Source of the DNA: an uncultured Ruminococcus sp.
GTDB lineage: Bacteria; Bacillota; Clostridia; Oscillospirales; CAG-272
Direction: 5' to 3'
Assembly (NCBI GenBank): GCA_902797235.1
Contig: CADBSB010000007.1
Span: forward strand, 1-33,544
Length of the DNA stretch: 33,544 nt
A model generated the notes under the pieces. The model searched no databases and was not told where the DNA came from. It worked only from the letters and a program-made list of their open reading frames with translations. The position numbers and the translations under genes were made by a program. This document shows, piece by piece, positions 7,117 to 14,748 of the stretch. Positions within the stretch are counted from its first letter, which is position 1. Each line of letters begins with the position of its first letter.

Positions 7117-10100
7117 TTATCTTGATTTTAACCCGTACGATTTAAGGTCGGAGTCGGACAGATTAAACGTGGCTTTCAGATGCTTGATTATTTCTGTGTC
7201 GCGTTCGCGGAGCCAGTCTTCTATCGTTGCTATATGCTTTTCCCACCGCGTCATAGACGACGGGGCGGACATCAGTATGCCGGAAACGTACCTGTTGTCG
7301 TCAGTGTTACGGAAGCCCCAGCGCTCGATATGGTACGGCATCTCCTCGCTTATCTCGTTCGTCAGCTCCCGCAACAGCGGCATAAGTCTGTCGGGATTTA
7401 ACGTATCATTCAAAAGCTCGCAGAAGCGCGTGATGAATTTCTTTTTGAACGTGCTGTTTTTGATAAGTCTCTGTATTATGCCGTAAATCTTTTTATCCTG
7501 TTTAAAGACGTAATCCTTCATTCTGTTTTCATGGCTTGACATGCTCCAGTCAAAATCATACGGTATCCAGCGCCATTTTCCGTCCTCCGTGCGCTCACGG
7601 TAGAATTTGATGTTGCCGGGGTCGGTGTTTGCAAAGTAGATCTGCGATATCCAGTAGTCTATATAGTTGTCTATATCTATCTGCGTGCAGACGTAGGCGT
7701 AATTATCGGCGTTCGTCATATCCTTGCTCGTGACGAATTTATATAAGGCGTTATAGTTTTCCGACGTGCCGGACTGGACGATGGACGAGCCCTTCATCCT
7801 GTCAAGGTTGTCGGGATCCGCGCCCGTGTGGTTTGCCACGAATTCGTCGGAAATGCGCTCACGCAGATCGTAAATGCCCCAGTACTGACCGTTCACGTAG
7901 CAGACGACGGGGCGGTAATTCATGACCTCACAGTTTATCTTGCCAAGCAGAGCGCGGGCTATGAACGCGTCGCGTATGTGCGCTCTGTTCGCGTCCTGAC
8001 CGGCTCCGCGCAGGACGAGATTTGAAAATACGTTTATGTAATTGTCGCCGAAGAACGGATAAACGACCTCTTTTATGCCGTATTTATCCTTTAAGTTTAT
8101 GGAAACGCTCTTCTGGTCGTGTACGCGGCTGTACTGACCGAACGTCTTTATGCCCGCGTTGAAATTCAGCACCTGCGTACCGTTTTCGTCAATGTAGGTA
8201 AAGCTTACGGGGCGCTCCCAGCTCTGCCAGTAATTCGCTTTCGGCGCGTCCTTGAAGAAAAGGTTTTCCTTTTCATCGCCCCCGAGGCTCGGATCGTCGT
8301 ATTTCATCGATTCGGTGTCGAAATTCGGACCGTCCGCCCAGATACCCGTTTTCTCTGAGAAAAGATCGTCGTTTTCCGCGTTGACGAACACGACGGGCAT
8401 ATTGTGCTTTCTGCCGACTATGAACGAGACCGATACGTCGTCGGACGGCAGAGCGTTGCTCTTATAGGCTCTCGCGCGGACGGACATTGTCTTGTCTATC
8501 GTTATCGGACCTCTGTATAAAATGCCGTTCTGCGTGGGGTATGAACCGTCCGTGGTGTAATACACTATACAGCCGTCCGGCACGTTTATGGTAAGTGACG
8601 TTCCCGCGTCGACGTAGCCGCCGTCAAGGCTGAACGACGGCGTACAGACGGATTTGGAGAGCGGCACGGCGGTGTTGTCCTTGCCGGGCGTGACGGAGGT
8701 GAAATAATAGACCGTCCCGTCCGTGTCGGACGTTCTGCCCGCCGAGGTCTTGTCAAACAAAAGACTCGTTTGCAGACTGTCTACGATATTGCCCTGCCTG
8801 TCAAAAAGATAAAGCTCGTTTCTGTACCTGTTAAGACCCAAATCGACGTAGACGAGGTCGGCTTTTGAATCGTATTTCGTTTCGTCTGCAAAATAGATTA
8901 TCCTGTAACCGCCGGCCTTCACCTTTACGGTCGGAAGCCACACGGCTTTGTCGAAAGTGCTTTTTCCTATGTATAATTCCGAAAGATCGAGATCTTTGTC
9001 GTTCGGGTTTTTTATTTCCACGTAATCGTATAATTTATAGTAATCATACAATTCCCCCGACGAATAAGTTTTTCCGTCGGGGGAGCTGTCAAGCGTTGCG
9101 TTGACCGCCACCACTTCGCTGATGTATGCCGTTTTGTATTTCGGGTATCTCGCGCTTTCTATGTCGGAGAAGCCCTGCACGGTGTTTTTCGCGTTCTTTG
9201 TGGCGCGCGGGAAGAACAGCCAGGTATCCGGGTTTTCCGGGTCTCTGCCGCAGGTCATGTTCGATTCAAGCTCGTACACGGCGCATACGTCAATAACGTC
9301 GCCCTTGCCGTTATAAATGCCGAGCTTTTCCTCCTTGCCGGAGAGTGTGAACGTCGCCTGTATCTCGGATCCCGTGTACTCCTTTTCCTTGCCCATCATA
9401 AAGACGGTTATGTAGGCGCCGGGCGCCATGGTAACGTCGGGAAAGCCCCATTTGTTGAATTCCGCCTCGTCGTCCGATAAAAACAGACCTTTGAGCGAAA
9501 CGTCCTTGTCGCCGAAATTGTATATCTCGACCCACGCGCCGTAATCGCCCTCGCTGTCCGTGAAGGTGACGGTCTTTTTGGTCGTGTATTCGTTTATCCT
9601 TATCGTATTGACGGTCTTGTCGGTCTGGTTTATCGGCTCGCCCGACTGCTCGGGCTTGACGTATTCAGCCGTGACGTTTTTTTCGCCCGGAGTAGGCTCC
9701 GCCATCAAAAACGTGTTTCCTTCCTCGTCGGGGCCCGCGGAAATATCCGTCGGCATCTCGGGCAGAGTTATCCTGCCGAGCTCCGTGCCGCCCTGCGAGA
9801 AGAGCGAAATCGTCTCGCCCGCCTTGCTCAGCCTGAACGGCAAATGGAGCGATCTTGTGCTCTCGTTATACACGTTTCTGCCGGACGCCCAGATGATGAA
9901 GTATTCGCCCGCGCCGATCTTAATATCGGGCAGAACGCCCTTGGTCTTGTTGTCGGGCGAATCGGATATAAAGTAGTTTTTAAGCGATATTTCGGAATTG
10001 CCGTCGTTATATAATTCTATCCAGTCGCTGTACTCACCGTAATCGTCGGTTATGACGGTTTTGTTTGACGCCATAGCCTCGTTTAAGATAAGTCCGCCCT

Positions 10101-10290
10101 TGTTCGGTTTTACTGTGCGCGTTATGTCGGGCAGCGTATCCTCGGCTGCGGTGTCCGTCGTTTTACCGGTCGTCTCGCCGCCCGTGGTCGAGGGCGACAC
10201 GTACGAAGTATCGTCACCGCCGAAAACGTCGCACGCGACAAGAGATAAGAGCATAATTGAAATTAAAAGTAATGAAACAACTTTTTTCAT
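7117..10290 (-). CDS. Lipoprotein with three lamin-tail-like domains, chitobiase-like module and CotH kinase domain
   Basis: The 1057-aa protein starts with a lipoprotein signal ending in Leu-Val-Ala-Cys20, so it should be anchored outside the membrane. After a Thr/Gly-rich linker come three lamin-tail-like domains (about 66-205, 230-365 and 385-545), each with an 'E-x-x-x-N ... W/Y-x-E-I/L-Y/K-N' start. A chitobiase/hexosaminidase C-terminal-type beta domain follows (about 545-625, 'YYTTDGSYPT'), then a CotH domain to ~990. The CotH part shows Leu-Arg-Gly-Ala-Gly, 'WGIYDLRER', and 'WRWIPYDFDWSM' with the two Asp residues expected at the metal/nucleotide site. CotH proteins are atypical protein kinases that phosphorylate spore coat proteins; in vegetative surface proteins the target is often unknown. 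It lies 16 nt after the DUF4956 gene. Confidence 0.9.
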   Translation of the reverse strand: MKKVVSLLLISIMLLSLVACDVFGGDDTSYVSPSTTGGETTGKTTDTAAEDTLPDITRTVKPNKGGLILNEAMASNKTVITDDYGEYSDWIELYNDGNSEISLKNYFISDSPDNKTKGVLPDIKIGAGEYFIIWASGRNVYNESTRSLHLPFRLSKAGETISLFSQGGTELGRITLPEMPTDISAGPDEEGNTFLMAEPTPGEKNVTAEYVKPEQSGEPINQTDKTVNTIRINEYTTKKTVTFTDSEGDYGAWVEIYNFGDKDVSLKGLFLSDDEAEFNKWGFPDVTMAPGAYITVFMMGKEKEYTGSEIQATFTLSGKEEKLGIYNGKGDVIDVCAVYELESNMTCGRDPENPDTWLFFPRATKNAKNTVQGFSDIESARYPKYKTAYISEVVAVNATLDSSPDGKTYSSGELYDYYKLYDYVEIKNPNDKDLDLSELYIGKSTFDKAVWLPTVKVKAGGYRIIYFADETKYDSKADLVYVDLGLNRYRNELYLFDRQGNIVDSLQTSLLFDKTSAGRTSDTDGTVYYFTSVTPGKDNTAVPLSKSVCTPSFSLDGGYVDAGTSLTINVPDGCIVYYTTDGSYPTQNGILYRGPITIDKTMSVRARAYKSNALPSDDVSVSFIVGRKHNMPVVFVNAENDDLFSEKTGIWADGPNFDTESMKYDDPSLGGDEKENLFFKDAPKANYWQSWERPVSFTYIDENGTQVLNFNAGIKTFGQYSRVHDQKSVSINLKDKYGIKEVVYPFFGDNYINVFSNLVLRGAGQDANRAHIRDAFIARALLGKINCEVMNYRPVVCYVNGQYWGIYDLRERISDEFVANHTGADPDNLDRMKGSSIVQSGTSENYNALYKFVTSKDMTNADNYAYVCTQIDIDNYIDYWISQIYFANTDPGNIKFYRERTEDGKWRWIPYDFDWSMSSHENRMKDYVFKQDKKIYGIIQRLIKNSTFKKKFITRFCELLNDTLNPDRLMPLLRELTNEISEEMPYHIERWGFRNTDDNRYVSGILMSAPSSMTRWEKHIATIEDWLRERDTEIIKHLKATFNLSDSDLKSYGLKSR

Positions 10291-10306
10291 CTTTTTCCTC
10301 AGGTTA

Positions 10307-10987
10307 TCAGATATATTCGCCGGTGCTCTTTACAAGCGTTACGGACGATACGCCGGGATAAGCGTTCAGCTTGTTTAAAAACTTGGTCGATCCGGCGATA
10401 AGAGTGACCTCCATCGAGATCTCTACGGTGTTTTCAACGAGAGCTTTCGATTTCAGCTTGCTTCTTTTTGTGGATTTCTCGATATATTTTACAACGGGCT
10501 CCTCGTCCTCGGGATTTACGTTTACCATGAGTATGTAGGAATCCGCGGCTGAGGGAAGACGGGACGCGACGATGAGTATAACGCCGACGATCACGGCGCC
10601 GATAGCCGCGAGACCGAGCAGCTGCGCGCCGCACATGATGCCCGCGCAGATGGAGTAGTAGAGAAATACTATGTCAAGCGGGTCCTTTATCGCCGTTCTG
10701 AAACGGATGATCGACAAAGCGCCGACCATACCGAGAGATAAAACTATATTTGACGTTATGGTAAGCAGTATGAGCGTCGTTATCACGTTCATGGCGAGAA
10801 GTGAAACGCAGAACGCGCGGGAGAATAAAACGCCCCTGTACGATAATCTGTAAACGAGGCAGATCATAAGACCTATAAGTAAGGACACCACCATGGTGAG
10901 TATGAATTTGCCCATGGATAAGTCCGCGTTGAAATTCTCAACAAAACTGTTTTTAAAAACATCAGAAAATGAAGTAAGTGAATACAT
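10307..10987 (-). CDS. DUF4956 membrane protein
   Basis: The 226-aa protein has about four membrane segments (roughly 27-47, 58-78, 81-95 and 110-141). The conserved 'SIIRFRTAIKDPLDIVFLYYSI' region (residues 92-113) identifies the DUF4956 family. A cytosolic C-terminal domain of ~80 residues with alternating strands and helices, ferredoxin-like in rhythm, follows. DUF4956 genes are often found beside VTC-domain and CotH genes, as they are here, 16 nt from each. The role is unknown; I infer it links the cytosolic polymerase-like protein to the exported kinase-like lipoprotein. Confidence 0.87.
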   Translation of the reverse strand: MYSLTSFSDVFKNSFVENFNADLSMGKFILTMVVSLLIGLMICLVYRLSYRGVLFSRAFCVSLLAMNVITTLILLTITSNIVLSLGMVGALSIIRFRTAIKDPLDIVFLYYSICAGIMCGAQLLGLAAIGAVIVGVILIVASRLPSAADSYILMVNVNPEDEEPVVKYIEKSTKRSKLKSKALVENTVEISMEVTLIAGSTKFLNKLNAYPGVSSVTLVKSTGEYI

Positions 10988-11003
10988 TGCCGTTTTTCCT
11001 TTC

Positions 11004-11708
11004 TTACGTAAATGTTCTTCCGAAAACGTATTTCGAGCAGGACGACTGCATGACCGACGCGTCCGGCAAAAGATTTCTGATATGGTCGGGCAGAAATCTG
11101 TCGTACTTTACTTCAAGCACCACCCAGCAGGGAGGCACTGTGTAAACGAGCGAGCCGCAGTCCAAAAACATATCGCACCCCGCGCCGCTGCCCTTTATGT
11201 TCATATCGAGCGTTATGCGAACGTTCGAAATATCCGATACGAACGCGCGCCTGGTATACTCGACTACCGTTTTGGGCTTATAACCCTCCACGTTTATCAT
11301 ATGGTAAAACTCGTGCGCTAAATCGTTATCAAGCTTTAAGAGCATATCGCCGCGCTTATACATTATATCGTCGTATATCTGCCGGTCTATCCGCACGGAT
11401 TCCTTTTTGCCTAAGTTACCGCGCTTTGACTTGCGCTCAAGACTGATGAACGAATCGTCGTGATTGTACGCTCTTATACGGTACTTTTTACGCTTTAAAA
11501 GTCCCGCCTCCGTTCCGAAGAGCGCCCTGTCCTCCGGCGTGTCGAAATAAACGCTTGATATAAGGTATTTCCCGCCCGCCATGCTGTACCTGTCAAACGG
11601 AAGGATCTTCGATAATCTGTCCGTCAGCTCTGTCGCCTGCGTGTGGGTTATAAAATATTTCTGTTCATGTCTGTAATCGTTTGACCTGTCTTCCATAAGG
11701 TGCTCCAA
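11004..11708 (-). CDS. VTC-domain protein (polyphosphate polymerase-like)
   Basis: The 234-aa protein has the VTC/CYTH-like tunnel-fold pattern: Glu-x-Lys17 at the N-terminus, Tyr-Phe-Asp-Thr-Pro at 54-58, Arg77-x-Arg79 in 'KKYRIRAYN', Glu91-x-Lys93 in 'SLERKSKRG', and Leu-Glu-Val-Lys-Tyr near the C-terminus. In yeast Vtc4 these basic and acidic residues bind ATP, polyphosphate and metal. There is no SPX domain, as usual for bacterial members. I choose a TTG start at 11708 because a near-perfect GGAGGTGATT ribosome site (11720-11711) leaves 7 nt between GGAGG and the TTG. The first ATG (11696) would be 19 nt away. It is the first gene of a five-gene operon. Polyphosphate synthesis is likely from family knowledge but not certain. 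Confidence 0.85.
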   Translation of the reverse strand: MEHLMEDRSNDYRHEQKYFITHTQATELTDRLSKILPFDRYSMAGGKYLISSVYFDTPEDRALFGTEAGLLKRKKYRIRAYNHDDSFISLERKSKRGNLGKKESVRIDRQIYDDIMYKRGDMLLKLDNDLAHEFYHMINVEGYKPKTVVEYTRRAFVSDISNVRITLDMNIKGSGAGCDMFLDCGSLVYTVPPCWVVLEVKYDRFLPDHIRNLLPDASVMQSSCSKYVFGRTFT

Positions 11709-11745
11709 ACAATCACCTCCCGATCACATAAATACTATCATAATT

Positions 11746-11774
11746 ATCTTATCTTATCAAGTTATAATTGTAAA
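11746..11774 (-). promoter_or_regulatory. Probable promoter for the VTC-CotH operon
   Basis: On the minus strand, TTTACA (11774-11769) and TAAGAT (11751-11746) are 17 bp apart in an AT-rich gap. No convincing terminator separates this operon from the upstream gene, so read-through is also possible. Confidence 0.5.
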
Positions 11775-11777
11775 AAC

Positions 11778-13154
11778 TTATTTTATGGTCCGCTTTCTTT
11801 TCTTTCTCTGTCCCTCGATCACGGCTTTGAGTATTATGAAAAGGATAAGAAACACGAAGAACGCGATGAACGAAGCGATCACGACGGGCTGTTTTACGAA
11901 TTTTTCAAGCCTGTCGAGCGTATATAATATCTTGCTCTGCGAAACGGACGCGGTGGTCACGAGCGGCACGCGGCAGATCTCCTGATCGTTATATACCACA
12001 ATTATCTCACCCGCCCGGTAGCCCTCGGCGACCGGCGCGTCGAGCGTTTTTTCGGGCACTATGCGTTTGAACGTTATCTCCTGCTTTATATCCGTGCCGG
12101 CGGGCAGGTACATCGAAACGGTTTTTGACGGTACGAGCGTAACGACGTCAGTCGTACTGTTGAAGCGGACGTTCACCTGCGTGGTGATAACGCCTTTTTT
12201 CAGCACGTCGACGTATTTGAAGCCCGTTCTCGCGTATTCAAGCAGCTTTTTCGCGTCCGTGTAGACGGTCTGCACGCCGTTTTCATCCTTTTTGCCGCCC
12301 ATTATGACCGCGAAATACCGCTTTCCGTCGTATTCCGACGATACGAGCAGGCATTCTCCCATCTCGTCGGTCGAGCCGAAATTCATACCCGTAACGCCCG
12401 GCGTTTTGTAGTCGTGCGTCGTGTACGTGCTTACAAGGTCGTTTCTTGATAGGATCACTCTGTAATGCGTCGGCCCGTTTTTTTCTATTATCAGCCTGTC
12501 CGTGGACGTCATTTCAAGAAATCCGGGTATGGACGCGGCGTGTACGGCGATCTTTATTATATCTGACAAAAGCGTTTTCACGCCCTGCGTGTGAAGTCCA
12601 GTCACGTTTTTATATACGGTCTTCTCGCACCCGAGCTCCGCGGCGCGCGCCGTCATTAACGCGGCAAAATCCTCTAAATCGTCGCCGTTATGCTCCACGT
12701 CCTGCATATAATAGTGCGCGAGTATCGTCGAAACGTCGTTTGCACCGTGCATCAAAAGGATAGTCAGAAGCTGGCGCAGCGTCAAAACCTCGTCGTCTTC
12801 AAGATAAACGGAAAGCCCCTCTTTTCCCTCTGTCAGCTTTTTCGTTATCGTTACCTCGGTGTCGAGCCTGTCCGCGAATTTTTCGAATATCATAACGCCG
12901 ACCATAATTTTCGTCGTGGACGCGGGCTCTACAAGCTCGTCCGCGCGCCTGGAATAAAGAAAACGATTGTCGTACTCACTGTAAAGCAGGGCGTATCTGG
13001 AATCGACGGACATATTTTCATCCTCCGGTATCTCGTAATCCGTCGGTATTATCTTGTCGTCGTCATCCGATTTTTGTGCAAAGGCTGCGCGTGAAAAAAG
13101 CGGCAAAAGGCAGAGCAACGATAAAACAATACATATAAGCTTTTTTGTTTTCAT
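11778..13154 (-). CDS. DacF/PBP5-like serine DD-carboxypeptidase with altered active-site motifs
   Basis: The 458-aa protein has a signal peptide (cleavage near Ala26), a D-alanyl-D-alanine carboxypeptidase domain to ~residue 290, a PBP5-C-like beta domain (~300-395) and a C-terminal membrane anchor (~422-445) with a basic tail. The nucleophile motif Ser79-Thr-Thr-Lys82 is intact. The second motif, normally Ser-x-Asn, reads Gly137-Ala-Asn139. The third, normally Lys-Thr-Gly, aligns with Asn258-Phe-Gly260 in 'GVTGMNFGSTDEMG'. Two of three catalytic motifs are therefore changed, and the enzyme may be slow, altered in specificity or inactive. Its start overlaps the ribF stop as ATGA, so the two are translationally coupled. 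Confidence 0.87.
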   Translation of the reverse strand: MKTKKLICIVLSLLCLLPLFSRAAFAQKSDDDDKIIPTDYEIPEDENMSVDSRYALLYSEYDNRFLYSRRADELVEPASTTKIMVGVMIFEKFADRLDTEVTITKKLTEGKEGLSVYLEDDEVLTLRQLLTILLMHGANDVSTILAHYYMQDVEHNGDDLEDFAALMTARAAELGCEKTVYKNVTGLHTQGVKTLLSDIIKIAVHAASIPGFLEMTSTDRLIIEKNGPTHYRVILSRNDLVSTYTTHDYKTPGVTGMNFGSTDEMGECLLVSSEYDGKRYFAVIMGGKKDENGVQTVYTDAKKLLEYARTGFKYVDVLKKGVITTQVNVRFNSTTDVVTLVPSKTVSMYLPAGTDIKQEITFKRIVPEKTLDAPVAEGYRAGEIIVVYNDQEICRVPLVTTASVSQSKILYTLDRLEKFVKQPVVIASFIAFFVFLILFIILKAVIEGQRKKRKRTIK

Positions 13155-14050
13155 ATATCGGCGCTCACCGCCCTTTCCGTGTCCGTTTTTATCTGTTGTT
13201 TAAGCTCGTCAAGCGAGGCGAATTTTTTTTCGTCGCGCAGAAAACCGTAAAATCTTACGGTCAGATCTCGGCCGTAAAAATCGCCGCTGCAATCGATGAT
13301 GTGCGTTTCTATGCAGAGGCTTTCGTTTTTCAAGGTCGGCTTCACACCCACGTTCGTCACCGCCTTGTGATCCTTGCCGTCTACTTCAACGCGGCAGACG
13401 TACACACCGCGCCGCATTTCGGTAAGCGTTTCAGGGTACGCCTGGTTTACCGTCGGAAATCCGAGCCCCGTGCCTATCCTCCTGCCGTGTATCACGGGCA
13501 GCGTGACGGAGAACGGACGGCCGAGGAGCGCGGCGGCAAGCCTTACGTCGCCGTCTTTCAGCGCCGCACGCACCGCCGTCGAGCTCACGGTCATACCGTT
13601 TATCTTTATCTCATCTTCGACGAACGCGCACTTTCCGCTTTGCTCCATAAGCGCTTTAAGCGTCATCGCGTCGCCCGCCGCTTTTTTGCCGAATCTGAAA
13701 TTATAGCCGCAAACGGCGATCTCTGCGCCGCAGCCGTCTATCAGGCGGTCTTTTACGAATTTTTCGGGGGATAAATCTTTCACCTCGTTAAAACCGTTTT
13801 CAAAAACGAGCTCTATGCCTTTTTCTTTGAATAACTTATACCGTTCTTCTGCCGGCATTATGTGCTTTGCGTTCGGCTTCGGCGCGTAGTCGGAAAACGT
13901 CCATACAGCGGGCGTAAGCCCGTTTTCCCTTGCAAGAGAAACGGTGCGCGAAAGGAGCGCCGTGTGCCCCACGTGCACGCCGTCAAAATTACCGACGGCG
14001 ACGGCGGTCTTTTTGTATTCTGTTTTATCTGTCAGTTTAATTACGTTCAT
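13151..14050 (-). CDS. ribF: Bifunctional riboflavin kinase / FAD synthetase
   Basis: The 299-aa protein makes FMN from riboflavin and ATP, then FAD from FMN and ATP, in the cytosol. The N-terminal adenylyltransferase domain has Gly-Asn-Phe-Asp-Gly-Val-His-x-Gly-His (residues 20-29), 'GYNFRFGKKAAGD' and 'SSTAVRAAL'. The C-terminal flavokinase domain (~180-299) has 'GRRIGTGLGFPTVN' with its Pro-Thr-x-Asn metal motif, and 'RRGVYVCRV'. Length is typical for bacterial RibF. It overlaps rsmG by 1 nt (TAATG) and the DacF-like gene by 4 nt. There is no room for an FMN riboswitch upstream. Confidence 0.96.
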   Translation of the reverse strand: MNVIKLTDKTEYKKTAVAVGNFDGVHVGHTALLSRTVSLARENGLTPAVWTFSDYAPKPNAKHIMPAEERYKLFKEKGIELVFENGFNEVKDLSPEKFVKDRLIDGCGAEIAVCGYNFRFGKKAAGDAMTLKALMEQSGKCAFVEDEIKINGMTVSSTAVRAALKDGDVRLAAALLGRPFSVTLPVIHGRRIGTGLGFPTVNQAYPETLTEMRRGVYVCRVEVDGKDHKAVTNVGVKPTLKNESLCIETHIIDCSGDFYGRDLTVRFYGFLRDEKKFASLDELKQQIKTDTERAVSADI

Positions 14051-14748
14051 TATAAAGGTTTTGCTTTTATCTGTGAGTATCTTCTCGGATATTTTTTATC
14101 CGTGTCTTTTGTTTTTTCAAATATCATTATACATCTGCCGGCTTCTTCGTCTTTGCATATCAGCTTGTAATCGACGGCTTTTACGAGGACGGCACCGAGC
14201 TTTTTCGCGGCCTGTTCACCCGCGTTAAGCTCGCTTTTGTCCGTCTTCATCGCGGCGAATATGCCGCCGATTTTTACGTACGGTATACACAGCTCGCAGA
14301 GGATCGGCAGGGAGGCGACGGCGCGCGCCGTCACCGCGTCAAAGCTCTGCCTGAGCTCTCCTTTGCATAATTCCTCGGCTCTGCCGTACAGCGTTTTTAT
14401 ATTTTTAAGCCGTAGCTTTTCTTTTTCAATATCTATAAAATCAAGCTTCTTTTTCGTCGAATCAAGCGACGTGACGTCGATTCCGGACAGTATAGCGACG
14501 GGCAGCGACGGAAAACCGCCGCCGCAGCCTACGTCAAGCAACGTTTTTTTGCCCCCTGTATAAGGCAGAAGCATCGCGCTGTCCGCTATATGCTTTGCAT
14601 AAACGTCGGAAAGCGTTGACAGCGCCGTCAGGTTCACGTTTTCATTATATTCAAGCAGATCGCGGCACAGAATATCGAGCGTATTTTCTTTTTCGTTTGT
14701 CAGATACCGTTCTATGCCGTTTTTCTCAAAACAATCTCTTAACGTCAT
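14050..14748 (-). CDS. rsmG: 16S rRNA (guanine-N7)-methyltransferase RsmG
   Basis: The 232-aa protein uses S-adenosylmethionine to methylate the N7 of G527 (E. coli numbering) of 16S rRNA. It shows the N-terminal 'YNENVNLTAL' motif, the SAM-binding 'LLDVGCGGGFPSLPVAI' loop (about residues 67-83), 'LDSTKKKLDFI', and 'AVTARAVASLPIL', where RsmG proteins carry a conserved Ala-Arg-Ala. It sits between the yhaN-like gene (4-nt ATGA overlap) and ribF (1-nt overlap), not in the gidA-rsmG context common in other Firmicutes. Confidence 0.95.
   Translation of the reverse strand: MTLRDCFEKNGIERYLTNEKENTLDILCRDLLEYNENVNLTALSTLSDVYAKHIADSAMLLPYTGGKKTLLDVGCGGGFPSLPVAILSGIDVTSLDSTKKKLDFIDIEKEKLRLKNIKTLYGRAEELCKGELRQSFDAVTARAVASLPILCELCIPYVKIGGIFAAMKTDKSELNAGEQAAKKLGAVLVKAVDYKLICKDEEAGRCIMIFEKTKDTDKKYPRRYSQIKAKPL

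Noticed and set aside
11709..11777. Terminator between the DacF-like gene and the VTC gene
   Set aside because: Only a weak all-AT inverted repeat (AATTAT/ATAATT) is present, with no GC stem or T-run.
13151..14100. FMN riboswitch ahead of ribF
   Set aside because: ribF overlaps rsmG by 1 nt; no space for an aptamer.
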